Below, in pieces: positions 1 through 9,532 of a DNA stretch of 64,000 nucleotides (positions are counted from its first letter, which is position 1; every line of letters begins with the position of its first letter). This stretch comes from Pisolithus tinctorius (taxonomy: Eukaryota > Basidiomycota > Agaricomycetes > Boletales > Pisolithaceae), in contig JANFAH010000056.1 in assembly GCA_024663395.1 (NCBI GenBank), forward strand, positions 124,001-188,000, written 5' to 3'. Made by a program: the position numbers and the translations under genes. Under the pieces are notes generated by a model. The model saw only the letters and a program-made list of their open reading frames with translations. It was not told where the DNA came from and did no database searches.

Positions 1-489
1 CTTATTCACAAGTCCGGCTCTATGTTCATTATCCTGGACCAGCCTCATGTATTTAACCCCTGTACATACTTCATAGCACCCTCAGTCAGAATATCAATTA
101 AGTATTACCCTCAACTCCTGTACTACACCCTGAGACTACTCTATAGCTAAGGCCGAGCCTTAAGCTATCCCCGACCCCTGTCCCAGACCTCTCCCCAGCT
201 TGCATAAGGGTACAGCACATAAGCTGAGACCAAGGGAGGTAGATCCAACCCCGGACCGGCTTCCCCTTGTGCGCACTCCAACACCGGTTGGTTTCCCACG
301 CTACCGGCCTTGTTCCTGTGCTCCTGGTCTTAAGTCCGGTCCTCCGGACTTAGCCCCTAACCTCCAGCCTCAACTCCGGTCCGACCGGACTTGGCCCCTG
401 TCCCTCAGCCTTGACTTTGGCCACTCGGACTTAACCCCTGTCACCTGGTCTTGAAGCCTGGTCACCTGAGGGTAAACCTGTACTTCACA
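1..489 (+). repeat. LTR-B, 3' part of a long terminal repeat cut by the window edge
   Basis: This stretch matches 3736-4224 almost base for base. It ends in TACTTCACA, like the complete copy at 3321-4224, and stops abruptly where a gypsy gag reading frame begins. It is an LTR (solo or terminal) inserted in the gag of gypsy-A no. 1; the presumed TSD to its right is CGCAA (490-494), and the left one lies outside the window. A TATA-like ATTTAA at about 50-56 may be the promoter. The second half is a degenerate series of short CCGGTC/GGACTT-type units. Its internal element is not in the window, so the superfamily is unknown. Confidence 0.8.
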
Positions 490-1330
490 CGCAAGCGATC
501 TCGTCCTTGATGCGGTCTGGAAGTCCACTATAGAAGCGGTGGCGGAGTGCACCAACACCGTAGTCCTTGACCTGTGAAGCCCAGTGATTAAACTCCACGA
601 CGTATTTGGTAATTCGAGAACCATCCTTCATGGTGAGGTTCTCGAGTTGTTGGACAGCATCCGCTATGGCATCATGCAGACCAAAATTAGTTGTGAGCTC
701 TTGTAAGAACTCATGGTAGTCATCCATCCAGAGTGGGCAGTCATAGTTGTCAGGATTTAGTAGATCTGGCTCGAACCAAGCCAGAGCCATACCCTTGAGA
801 TAAGACTGAGCGAAGGTAACCTTTGCTCTGTCAGAGCGGAATGTGCGAGGGCGGTCTTGGAAGTTCAGCTCGCATTGAACAAGGAACTCGCAGAGTTTCT
901 TAGGGTCGGAGCTGTTGAAGGTGTCAGGCTCACGGACTTTGGTTTTCGGAGCAGAGTCCCCAGTGTGCGAACTAGACCGCACAAGTGCATGGACAGCTCT
1001 AGCAAGAGCTACGAGTGGATCCTCTGGCAGCTCAGCCGGGTCTTCAGGGACATCCCCATCACTGCTGCCCCCGCCATCGGGATCACCATCAGGATAATCA
1101 GGGTCAGGGTCAGGTCCATCATCTCGATTACGAGGAGACGGAGTATGGAAGGTTGTTGGGTGGAGGTCGGAGTGACCAGCTTGCGAAGTGCTTTCGCCCT
1201 CAGCGTGAGAGTGGCATCGAGCGGAGAATGATTGGAACTGTTCGACGATGGAAGGGAGTCAACGCAGATTAGCTAGCGCTACAGTGAGGTTCTCAGCGAC
1301 CTCTCTCTGGGATTGAGCTCGAGTTCTCAT
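490..1330 (-). pseudogene. gag: Ty3/gypsy gag fragment (gypsy-A no. 1), interrupted by LTR-B
   Basis: The reading frame starts at ATG 1328-1330 and runs to 490, where LTR-B interrupts it after the motif KDEIA. The same region is uninterrupted in the second copy at the right window edge, which continues past KDEIAR. The product is the N-terminal part of a retrotransposon capsid protein: an acidic Asp/Pro-rich linker (about residues 60-105) followed by the retrotrans_gag core with ALAWFEPDL and FNHWASQVKDYG. Codon 24 is TGA (1259-1261), probably CGA in the parent (C to T at CpG). The rest is open. It shares high nucleotide identity with 63890-64000 but keeps far more CpG, so it is the younger copy. 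The zinc knuckle, protease and pol are missing here. Confidence 0.85.
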
Positions 1331-1373
1331 AACAGTGTAAGTTTTTTGGAAGACAGAAAATGAGATCGTACAA

Positions 1374-1391
1374 GTGTCAGTACGAATATAC
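1374..1391 (-). promoter_or_regulatory. Gypsy-A primer-binding site, self-priming (Tf1-like)
   Basis: Two bases inside the 5' LTR edge (1392), the minus strand reads ATATTCGTACTGA (1389-1377). The LTR carries the near-identical ATATTCATACTGA on the plus strand at 1678-1690, just where the transcript should begin: about 31 nt downstream of TATAAAAA (minus strand, 1721-1714). The RNA 5' end could therefore pair with this site, as in Tf1/sushi elements, which prime from their own transcript. The other LTR copies read TTTG or TTCA at the variable CpG, so the ancestral TTCG would pair perfectly. Confidence 0.65.
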
Positions 1392-2104
1392 TGTCAAGTC
1401 CAGGCCTACTCCGACCAACTCTGATGCTTAACAAGGTCTAGAGAAGGGTTCAGAAGCAAGTCCGACACAGAAGAACAGAACTCTGACTAGCGGAGTGTCA
1501 GCAGGAACGAAGACCGCTGAGACAAAGGCAGAGTGGAGTAAGGGCATTGGGTTTAGCTCGTGTGCTACCCCCTTGCATGATCTCAGCCCTCGTATTTCAG
1601 AGGGAGAGTACAGACGGAGAGTCAGAGATAACTCCGACAGGCAGAAGACAGAATCAGAGGGAGTAGGAACTAAGTTGATATTCATACTGAAGAACAGCGG
1701 AGTACAGTACATGTTTTTATACTGCTATGGAGGTACAGTAATTGGAATCAGAACTGACATACGGAGACTCATAAATTTTCAAGTAAAACTTCCTGGATGA
1801 TGAATGAAGGGTAGATGGAGGACATACAAACGGGTAACACAGAACATCCAGAAAAGGAAACAGTCCAGGCGCTGGACCATGCGGTGAGCATGCTGCGGAG
1901 TACCTGACTGCGAAGGTAGTCACATGACCCCTCAGAGAACAGACCACTCGGTCCGGTAGGAGAGTAATGCAAGTCCGACAGCAGTCAGAGTGGAGATGGT
2001 TTGCAACCAACAGAAGTTGGGCAGAGTTGGTGCAGAGTGAGTGAATGACCAGCGGAGTAGGGTGCAGAGTGAGTAAGGGCTTAGTGTGAACGCACGGTTA
2101 TGAC
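1392..2104 (-). repeat. Gypsy-A 5' LTR (713 bp)
   Basis: On the plus strand it reads TGTCAAGTCC to GTTATGACA, and the same unit occurs at 6435-8764 and 57949-58523. It lies directly upstream, in minus orientation, of the leader and gag of gypsy-A no. 1, so it is that element's 5' LTR. The minus strand carries a TATA box (TATAAAAA, 1721-1714). On the right it joins copia no. 1 inside the integrase codons for NLGTKTPYE, so gypsy-A inserted into copia no. 1. The TSD would be ATCTA (2105-2109); its partner lies left of the window. Confidence 0.88.
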
Positions 2105-2379
2105 AATCTAGGCACAAAAACTCCCTACGAAATGCTCTACCAAAGACCACCCAACCTCTCAAAAATTCCGGTCTGGGGATGTCGTGTCAAGGTCCATGAC
2201 ACCTCTGGCTCCAAACTAGACATGCGAGCCCAAGATGGACACTGGGTAGGTTTTGACCCTGAGAGTGATGGCCACCATATCTACTGGCCTGACACACGAG
2301 CAATCAGAATTGAAAGAAGTGTCATTTTCGAGCACCGAGATGTGTCTGTACCACATGGTGTGCCACTCGAGGGGGAGCA

Positions 2380-2490
2380 GGGGAATTCCGACGCCTCAGA
2401 AAGAAATTCCGAAGCCTCAAAACGAAATTCCGAAACCTCAGAACGGAACTCCGCAGCTTCACAGAGAAATTCTGAGGCCCTGCAGATGGT
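2380..2490 (+). repeat. 21-bp tandem repeat coding NSEASER-type heptads in copia pol
   Basis: About five in-frame units encode NSDASER, NSEASKR, NSETSER, NSAASQR and NSEAL between integrase and RT. The corresponding linker in copia no. 2 (about 6045-6115, minus strand) has about four units (NSDASGG, NSEASKQ, NFAASQG, NSEAS), so the copy number varies between copies. This linker is probably disordered. Confidence 0.75.
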
Positions 2491-3320
2491 CGAGCAACCC
2501 ACCAAAGCAACTTTGGAAATTCCAAGACTCATTTTGGACCCACTTGGAGACAATTTCAAAACACCTCCACCTCAACCTCATCATTCCACTTGCCAGTGCT
2601 TTGAATCAGACTATATGAGGCACCTATGTACAGGGGAAGGCACTCGTGATGGGCGCATCCCTCTCAACTTTGTAAAAGAACTCTGAGAGAGCGATAGCAA
2701 CCCAAACAGCCCGAAATCCCAAGAAAATGCTACCTACATGTTTGACGAAGAACTAGCTACTGATGAAGACGACACTAACATTGTGTATGCTATGGTGGCA
2801 GGGATGGCTGAAGCCAAAGGGCTGGACCCATCAATGGTCCATGAGGCGAAATCTGGAGCTGACTGGCTGAAGTGGCAAAATGCCATAAATGCAGAATTAA
2901 ACAGCCTAGAGGAAGTGCATACCTGGGATGTCATTGAGTGCCCCAAAGGCACAAATGTTGTAGGATGCAAATGGGTCTTCAAGATCAAACACAACGCTGC
3001 TGGAGAAATCAAGAAGTACAAGGCCCACCTAGTCACTAAGGGCTACTCCCAGATACAGGGCATTGACTATGACAAAACATATGCTCCTGTTGCAAGACTC
3101 ACATCTCTCTGCACCATACTAGCAGTTGCTGCACACAATGACTGGGATATCAATGTATTTGATTTCCACTTGGCATTCCTCAATGGCAAACTCAGAGATG
3201 GTGAAGACATCTACATGGAGCTCCCTGAGGGCTATGCTGTAGGGCGAAATTTTTCCCATCCAGTTGGGAAGCTAAACATAGCATTATACAGCTCGAAACA
3301 AGGCGTGCTTCGGTGGTACC

Positions 3321-4224
3321 TGTCATATCCATGACTCTCAGACTCGGACTCAGCCCAGTCCGGACCCCTAGCCCCTAACTCCGGTCAACTCCGGTCCTAG
3401 TCCAGCCTAGAAAACCCAGTCCTGGCCCTAGATAACTCAACTCCGGCCTGCATAACTCAAGTCCGGTGTTTTACCCCTATCTCCGGTCCGTTTCGGCCTC
3501 CTGGCCTTGCACTGCTCCACCCCGGTCCTCCCAGGTCTATGTCCAGGTCACCCGGACATAACTCCGGTCTGTTTCCCTTTGTTTGTACTCTATTTAGTCT
3601 AGCCCGTTCATCTAACTTTTGCTTACTGTACAAATCCTGTGTCTGACCCCGGTATGCCGGTCACCCAGACTTTGGCTATTAGCCTCGGCACAGCCACTAT
3701 GGCTATCCACTCTCTTGCTAATCTTCTTGCTAATAGCTTATTAACAAGTCCGGCTCTATGTTCTTTACTCCGGACCGGCCTCATGTATTTAACCCCTGTA
3801 CATACTTCGTAGCACCCTCAGTCAGAATATCAACTTAGTATTACCCCCAACTCCATGTTACCCCTTGATCTACTCTATAGCTAAGGCCGAGCCTTAAGCT
3901 GTCCCCGGCCCCTGTCCCGGACCTCTCCCCGGCTTGCATAAGGGTACAGCACGTAAGCTGAGACCAAGGGAGGTAGATCCAACCCCGGACCGGCTTCCCC
4001 CCTGTGCGCACCCAAGACCGGTCGGTTTCCCACGCTACCGGTCTTGTTCCCGCGCTCCCGGCCTTAAGTCCGGTCCCCCGGACTTAGCCCCTGACCTCCG
4101 GCCTTAACTCCGGTCCCACCGGACTTGGCCCCTGTCTCCCGGCCTTGATTCTGGCCACTCAGACTTGGCCCCTGTCACCCGGTCTTGAAGCCTGGTCACT
4201 CCGAGGGTAAACCCATACTTCACA
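3321..4224 (+). repeat. Solo LTR-B (904 bp) in copia no. 1, TSD GTACC
   Basis: The insert starts TGTCATATCC and ends ATACTTCACA, flanked by GTACC at 3316-3320 and 4225-4229. Removing it with one TSD restores the copia RT frame from GVLRWY into QKLCATLADLG. Only one LTR is present, so it is a solo LTR left by LTR-LTR recombination. The right 489 bp match 1-489. ATTTAA near 3786 is TATA-like. The interior is rich in CCGG and in repeated GGTC/GGACTT units. Confidence 0.93.
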
Positions 4225-5306
4225 GTACCAGAAGCTATGTGCTACTCTTGCAGATCTTGGGCTCACCAGAGCACATGCAGACTGGGGAGTGTTCTATGGC
4301 CACATAGGACCAGAAATTCTCATCCTCGCCAGCCATGTTGATGACTGCACTGTAACAGGCAGTTCCCCATCATTAATTCGCTCATTTACACAGGAGATCA
4401 GCACTCATTTTAAAATCTCCGACCTAGGGCCCATCAGTTGGCTACTTGGGATGAAGGTGACATGGAACAGAGAAGCCTGCACCATATCCCTGTTGCAGCA
4501 GTCATACATTGAGGCCATCCTAACGAAATACAACCTCACTGACTGCAAACCTGCCACAATTCTGATGGACCCTGGCATAAAACTCTCCCACGGAGAAATT
4601 CTGCAGCCAGCCAAAGAAGCTGCATGCATGAAAAATGTACCCTACCATGCTGCTGTTGGCTCCCTCATGCACCTTGCTGTTGGAACGTGCCCTGACATTG
4701 CATTTGCTGTCTCCACAGGCACTCAGTTCAACAATGCACCCAACATGACTCACTGGGAAGCTGTGAAATGAATCTACAGGTATATCTCAGGCACAAAAGC
4801 GCTCACTTTAACGTTCGGAAATTCAGAATGAGGCCTCGAGGGCTATACCGATGCAGACGGAGCTTCGCAGGAGCATCAATGCACTATAAGCAGATATGCC
4901 TACCTACTGGATGGTGGAGCTATCAGTTGGGCTTCACAGAAACAAGAACTTGTAACGCTCTCCACTGCAGAAGCAGAGTATGTCGCAGCAACTCATGCAG
5001 CCAAAGAGGGCCTGTGGCTTTGATGACTCATCGGAGAAGTTTTCTGACCACTCAAACACCCTATCCCACTGTATTCCGACAGTCAATCTGCCATCACACT
5101 TACCAAAGATGGCAGCTATCATGCTTGCACAAAGCACATCGACATACAATACCATTTCATTCATTTTGCTGTGGAAAACAATTCCTTTCATTTAATTTAT
5201 TGTCCTACCAACGACATGGTCACCGATACCCTTACCAAGCCTTTACCTAGCATCAAGGCGAAACACTTCGCATCTGCACTCGGACTTTGTTCCGATTGAG
5301 GGGGAG

Positions 5307-5598
5307 TGTCGAGAATGCGATCTGGAATTACAGTTGCGTCTCGGAGTTTTGCCCAGAGGGCTCAGAATTGTTCCCCGACCCTCAGAATTAAATTCCGATG
5401 TCATTACGCTTACTAATTACGGTACTATAAATTTTCCACACCATTCTTTTCCACCTCAGTGACTACTTCGTACACTGAGGTGAGTATAGCTAGATTCCTG
5501 CTCATTTACTTGGTACTGACATAGTGTAGAAACTCATACCTTTGTTAGGTACTAATACAGTGACTACTTCATACACTGAGAAACTCATACCTTCATTA
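5307..5598 (+). repeat. Copia 3' LTR of copia no. 1 (292 bp)
   Basis: It follows the polypurine tract GAGGGGGAG (about 5298-5306) right after the pol stop. It begins TGTCGAGAATGC and ends CTTCATTA. The family has three 292-bp copies here (also 10921-11212 and 33494-33785), all with TG...TA ends. A TATA-like TATAAATT is at about 5426. Its right edge abuts RT codons of copia no. 2 (minus), so copia no. 1 inserted into copia no. 2. Confidence 0.9.
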
Positions 5599-6429
5599 TG
5601 TGCCTCCTCTAGGCTCTGTAATTCTGCATTTATGGCATTTTGCCACTTCAGCCAGTCAGCTCAGGATTTCTCCTCATGTACTGTTGATGGGTCCAGCCCT
5701 TCAGCTTCAGCCATCCCTGCCACCATAGCATACACAATGTTAGTGTCATCTTCATTGGCAGCTAGTTCTTCATCAAATACATAGGTAGCATTTTCTTGGG
5801 ATTTTGGGCTGTTTGGGTTGCTATCACTCTCTCAGAGTTCTTTTACAAAGTTGAGAGGGATGCATCCATCACAAGTGCCTTCCCCTGCATGTAGGTGCCT
5901 CATATAGTCTGATTTGAAGTGCTGGTGAGTGGAATGGTGAGGTTGGGGTGGAGGTGTTTCAAAATTCTCTCCAAGTGGGTCTGAAATGGGTTTTGGAATG
6001 TCCGAAGTTGCTTCAGTGGGTCACTTGACTATCTGTGAGGCCTCAGAATTTCCTTGTGAAGCTGCAAAATTTTGTTTTGAGGCTTCAGAATTTCCTCCTG
6101 AGGCATCAGAATTCCCCTTCTCCCCCTTGAGTGGCACACCATGTGGTATGGACACCTCTTGGCACTTGAAAATGACACTTCATTCAATTCCAATTGTTTG
6201 TGTGTCAGGCCAGTAGATGTGGTGGTCATCACTCTCAGGATCAAAACCTACCCAGTGTCCATCTTGGGCTTGCATGTCTAGCTTGGAGCCAGAGGTATCA
6301 TGGACTTTGACACAACATCCTCAGACTGGGATTTTTGAGAGGTCAGGTGGTCTGTTGTAGAGCATTTTGTAGGGAGTCTTGGTGCCTAGGTGGCAAGTCA
6401 ATGAGCAGTTTTTGAGCCAAATTGCATGC
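5599..6429 (-). pseudogene. pol: Ty1/copia pol, distal part (copia no. 2): integrase C-terminus and start of RT
   Basis: Minus-strand continuation of copia no. 2 beyond the gypsy-A solo LTR. It encodes HAIWLKNCSLTCHLGTKTPY and SKIPV, then the Ser/Asn repeat linker, then DEELAANEDDTNIVYAMVAG and the first RT block ending at NAELQSLEEA, where the copia no. 1 LTR begins (5598). The RT catalytic core and RNase H are therefore absent. Several TGA codons interrupt it; one (FVKEL then TGA then ESD, near 5834) is shared with copia no. 1 at the same codon. Confidence 0.85.
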
Positions 6430-6434
6430 ATGAT

Positions 6435-8764
6435 TGTCAAGTCCAGGCCTACTCTGACCAACTCCAATGCTATACAAGGTCTAGAGAAGGGTTTGGAAGC
6501 AAGTCTGACATGGGAAAGCAGAACTCCAACTAGCAGAGTGTTGGCAGGAACAAAGTCCGCTGAGACAAAGGCAGAGTGGAGTGAGGGCATCGGGTTTAGC
6601 CCATGCACTACCCCCTTGCACGATCTCAGCCCTCATATTTCAGAGGGAGAGTACAGATGGAGAGTACAGATGGAGAGTACAGATGGAGAGTTGGAGGTAA
6701 CTCTGACAGGCAGAAGACAGAGTCAGAGGGAGTAGGAACTAAGTTGATATTTGTACTGAGGAACAGCAGAGTATGATACATGCTTTTATACTACTATGGA
6801 GGTACAGTAACCGGAATCAGAACTGACATACAGTGGCTCAAAAAACTGACCACATGTTTGTATGTTTTACATTAGTTATGACTAAACACAATAACCCCTA
6901 ACCCTAGCCCTAAACCATGAGTGTATGAAATAGGGTACTTACTCTTGGCTTTCTATTGGTCCATGAATCAAGTGATTTGGATAGGAATTGATAGAATAGC
7001 AGCCATTTGAAAATGACATGTCATGCGGTCAGTTTTTTGACTTTAAGTTTTGATTACATAGTTTTGAGTTTAACAAAGTTTAAAATGCTGTGAGGTGCTT
7101 ACTAATGCTTACATGGTATATCACATGGTCTATTTGATGATTTGTCATCATACAAACAATGCCAAACAATGAATTGGGACCATCAAGGCTCCCTCTTCTA
7201 CCCCAACTCATGAAACCATCCTCCTGGTCCATCTGGGCCATTTTCTCAGAGTAATCCCCATAAATATTGGTGCCCACTACAGTAATGTCATCAGGGTATA
7301 TGTCCAACACAATCAAACCCTTAAAAAATCTGCTTTCAGTCATCCCTGTGCTGTTTCCCCCACCCATACCTGATATGTTCTGCAATTAATCAGTACTGAG
7401 ACAGCTGGAAATGCCATGGAGGTCATCAGAAAATGATGAACAAACAAAACACCTTCTAACCAGTACATTTTCACCACAGTACAATTAGTTTCAATGCTGG
7501 GGTGAGACAAAACATTCCTGTGCACTTCAGGTGGCATGGGAAGCATGGCTAGACCATGCTCTCAGCTGACTGTGGATGACTGGGGATGGGTGATTTGGTC
7601 ACATAAGACCATAGGTAATACCCAGGCCTAGATGGATTGATGGAATCTCCTTCCTAGCAGTTCAGTGGACTATCCCCCCCAGGGCACCTGGACTGTAATG
7701 AGGGTTTTCAGCTCACCCTAGCCCTCAACCCAGCACCCTTGAGGTGGAAACCCACTGGATAAGAGGTGATTGGATTGTTGGTCATGTTTTAGAGTGCCAG
7801 ATTAACCATCATGGCTTTTTCAGCATTCTCAGTACTGATTAGTTGCAGAACATATCAGGTATGGGTGGGGGAAACAGCACAGGGATGACTGAAAGCAGAT
7901 TTTTTAAGGGTTTGATTGTGTTGGACATATACCCTGATGACATTACTGTAGTGGGCACCAATATTTATGGGGATTACTCTGAGAAAATAGCCCAGATGGA
8001 CCAGGAGGATGGTTTCATGAGTTGGGGTAGAAGAGGGAGCCTTGATGGTCCCAATTCATTGTTTGGCATTGTTTGTATGATGACAAATCATCAAATAGAC
8101 CATGTGATATACCATGTAAGCATTAGTAAGCACCTCACAGCATTTTAAACTTTGTTAAACTCAAAACTATGTAATCAAAACTTAAAGTCAAAAAACTGAC
8201 CGCATGACATGTCATTTTCAAATGGCTGCTATTCTATCAATTCCTATCCAAATCACTTGATTCATGGACCAATAGAAAGCCAAGAGTAAGTACCCTATTT
8301 CATACACTCATGGTTTAGGGCTAGGGTTAGGGGTTATTGTGTTTAGTCATAACTAATGTAAAACATACAAACATGCAGTCAGTTTTTTGAGCCACTGTAT
8401 GGAGACCCAGAAATTTTCAAGTAAAAACTTCCTAGATGACAAATGAAGGGTAGACAGAGGACATATGAATGGGTAACATAGAACATCCAGAAAAGGAAAC
8501 AGTCCAGGCACTGGACCATGCGGCGTGTGCACTGCAGAGTACCTGACTGCATGCTGTCAGGGAGAAGTCCAAAGGTAGTCACATGACCCCTCAGAGAACG
8601 GTCCACTTGGTCTGGTAGGAGAGCAACACAAGTCTGACAACAGTCAGAGTGGAGATGGCTCATAATTGACAGAAGTTGGGCAGAGTTGGTGTGGAGTGAG
8701 TGAACAACCAGTGGAAGAGGGTGCAGAGTGAGTAAGGACTTAGAGTGAATGCATGGTTATGACA
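6435..8764 (-). repeat. Gypsy-A solo LTR in copia no. 2 (TSD ATGAT), split by a foldback element
   Basis: Ends TGTCAAGTCC and GTTATGACA match the 1392-2104 LTR. ATGAT flanks it at 6430-6434 and 8765-8769, within the copia integrase codons (LWGEAII / MHAIWLKN). A 1567-bp element sits inside at a TA; without it the LTR is about 761 bp. Compared with 1392-2104 it has a 13-bp unit (AGAGTACAGATGG) repeated three times near 6649-6687, and a short insertion near 8552. Many CpG sites of the 1392 copy read TpG or CpA here. Confidence 0.9.
6831..8397. mobile_element. Tc1/mariner-type foldback (MITE-like) element with 571-bp inverted arms
   Basis: Arms 6831-7401 and 7827-8397 are inverted copies with only scattered substitutions and no net indel (mirror coordinates sum to 15228). 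They flank a 425-bp unique centre. The termini are CAGTGGCTCAAAA, flanked by TA (6829-6830, 8398-8399). Unoccupied paralogous LTRs keep a single TA at 1760-1761 and 58164-58165, which proves the insertion. TA target and CAGTG termini fit Tc1/mariner. No transposase is present, so it would need one in trans. Both arms contain the same 101-codon frame (see findings) and a telomere-like block. Confidence 0.9.
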
Positions 8765-8769
8765 ATGAT

Positions 8770-9520
8770 GGCCTCCCCCCAGAGGTTCTTGGATAGGCCA
8801 CTGGCATGAATCATTGCTCACACATGCTCAACAAGTGTTCTGTTGAGCCATTCTGCAACTCCATTGTGTTCAGGGGTATCATGGATGGTTATGTGTTGTT
8901 CTGTGCCTCAGGATTTCAGATATTCCGAAAATTCTGCACTAAGATATTCTCCCCCATGATCTGAGTGAAGTTGCTTGACTTTGGTGTCAAACTGCATGTT
9001 CAGCCATGCTTTGTAAGCTTTGTATGATGTGAAGGTCTTGGCTTTCATCTTCTGGAGGTACAGCTTTGTGTAGTGGGTGTGGTCATCCATGAATGATACA
9101 TAGTACTGACTGTGGCCCAGGGTTTGGACTGGAGAAGGTCCCCAAAGGTCTGTGTGGACCTCATTACCAAGGTGTTCATGGTGGGGTGGGTTGCACTCCT
9201 TCCTGATGGGCTTCCAAGTCACTTTGGCATATTTGCATGAATTGCATGTGCCCATGGTAGAATGCACCTCATCCAGCTTAATTCCAGTGATTGTGCTGTC
9301 CTTGAGCATGCACCAGATGGCTTCAGGAGCAATATGGCCAAGCCTGATGTGTATCTCCTCCATGGTTAAGGATTCTGTGGCCTTAGCTAGGCCTGTGAAG
9401 GCATGATGAGCTCATTTGAAGCAGTAGAGGCCTTTCTGCATCAGAATTTCAGCTACTTTCTTTTTCTGAGCATTGAAAATTTGACGATGCTTGTCTTGGA
9501 ATAATGCTACATACCCAGTG
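8770..9520 (-). pseudogene. pol: Ty1/copia integrase (copia no. 2), catalytic part
   Basis: Minus strand. The GAG-pre-integrase zinc region reads MEEIHIRLGHIAPEAIWCML and GTCNSCKYAK (H-x-H, C-x2-C). The rve core follows, with HTDLWGPS (first Asp), LHSDHGGEYL (second Asp) and, after a stop near 8905, NGVAEWLNRTLVEHV (Glu). GLSKNLWGEAII runs into the gypsy-A LTR TSD. TGA codons at several arginine positions make it non-functional. Confidence 0.85.
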
Positions 9521-9532
9521 ACATCAAGTTTG

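Larger units (their letters stand above)
2105..5299 (+). pseudogene. pol: Ty1/copia pol (copia no. 1): integrase C-terminus, reverse transcriptase, RNase H; split by LTR-B
   Basis: Reading in order: the integrase C-terminal region (LGTKTPYEML, VWGCRVKVHD, about 2105-2340), a serine/asparagine repeat linker, then RT from about 2738 (WQNAINAELNSL, GCKWVFKIKH, GIDYDKTYAPVARLTSLC). RT stops at 3320 where LTR-B is inserted and resumes at 4225 with the active-site region (SHVDDCTVTGSS, for the usual YVDD) and ISDLGPISWLLGM. RNase H follows (GYTDADGASQ, STAEAEYVAA, KHIDIQYHF) to TGA 5297-5299. Internal TGA codons (for example 2684-2686 and 4768-4770) and the insertion make it non-functional. The gag, protease and first half of integrase are missing because gypsy-A replaced or displaced the left side. 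Confidence 0.9.

Noticed and set aside
7080..8148. Two identical 101-aa frames taken as separate genes
   Set aside because: They are mirror copies inside inverted arms of one foldback element; no start context, splice site or family supports a gene, so they are only mentioned as a finding.
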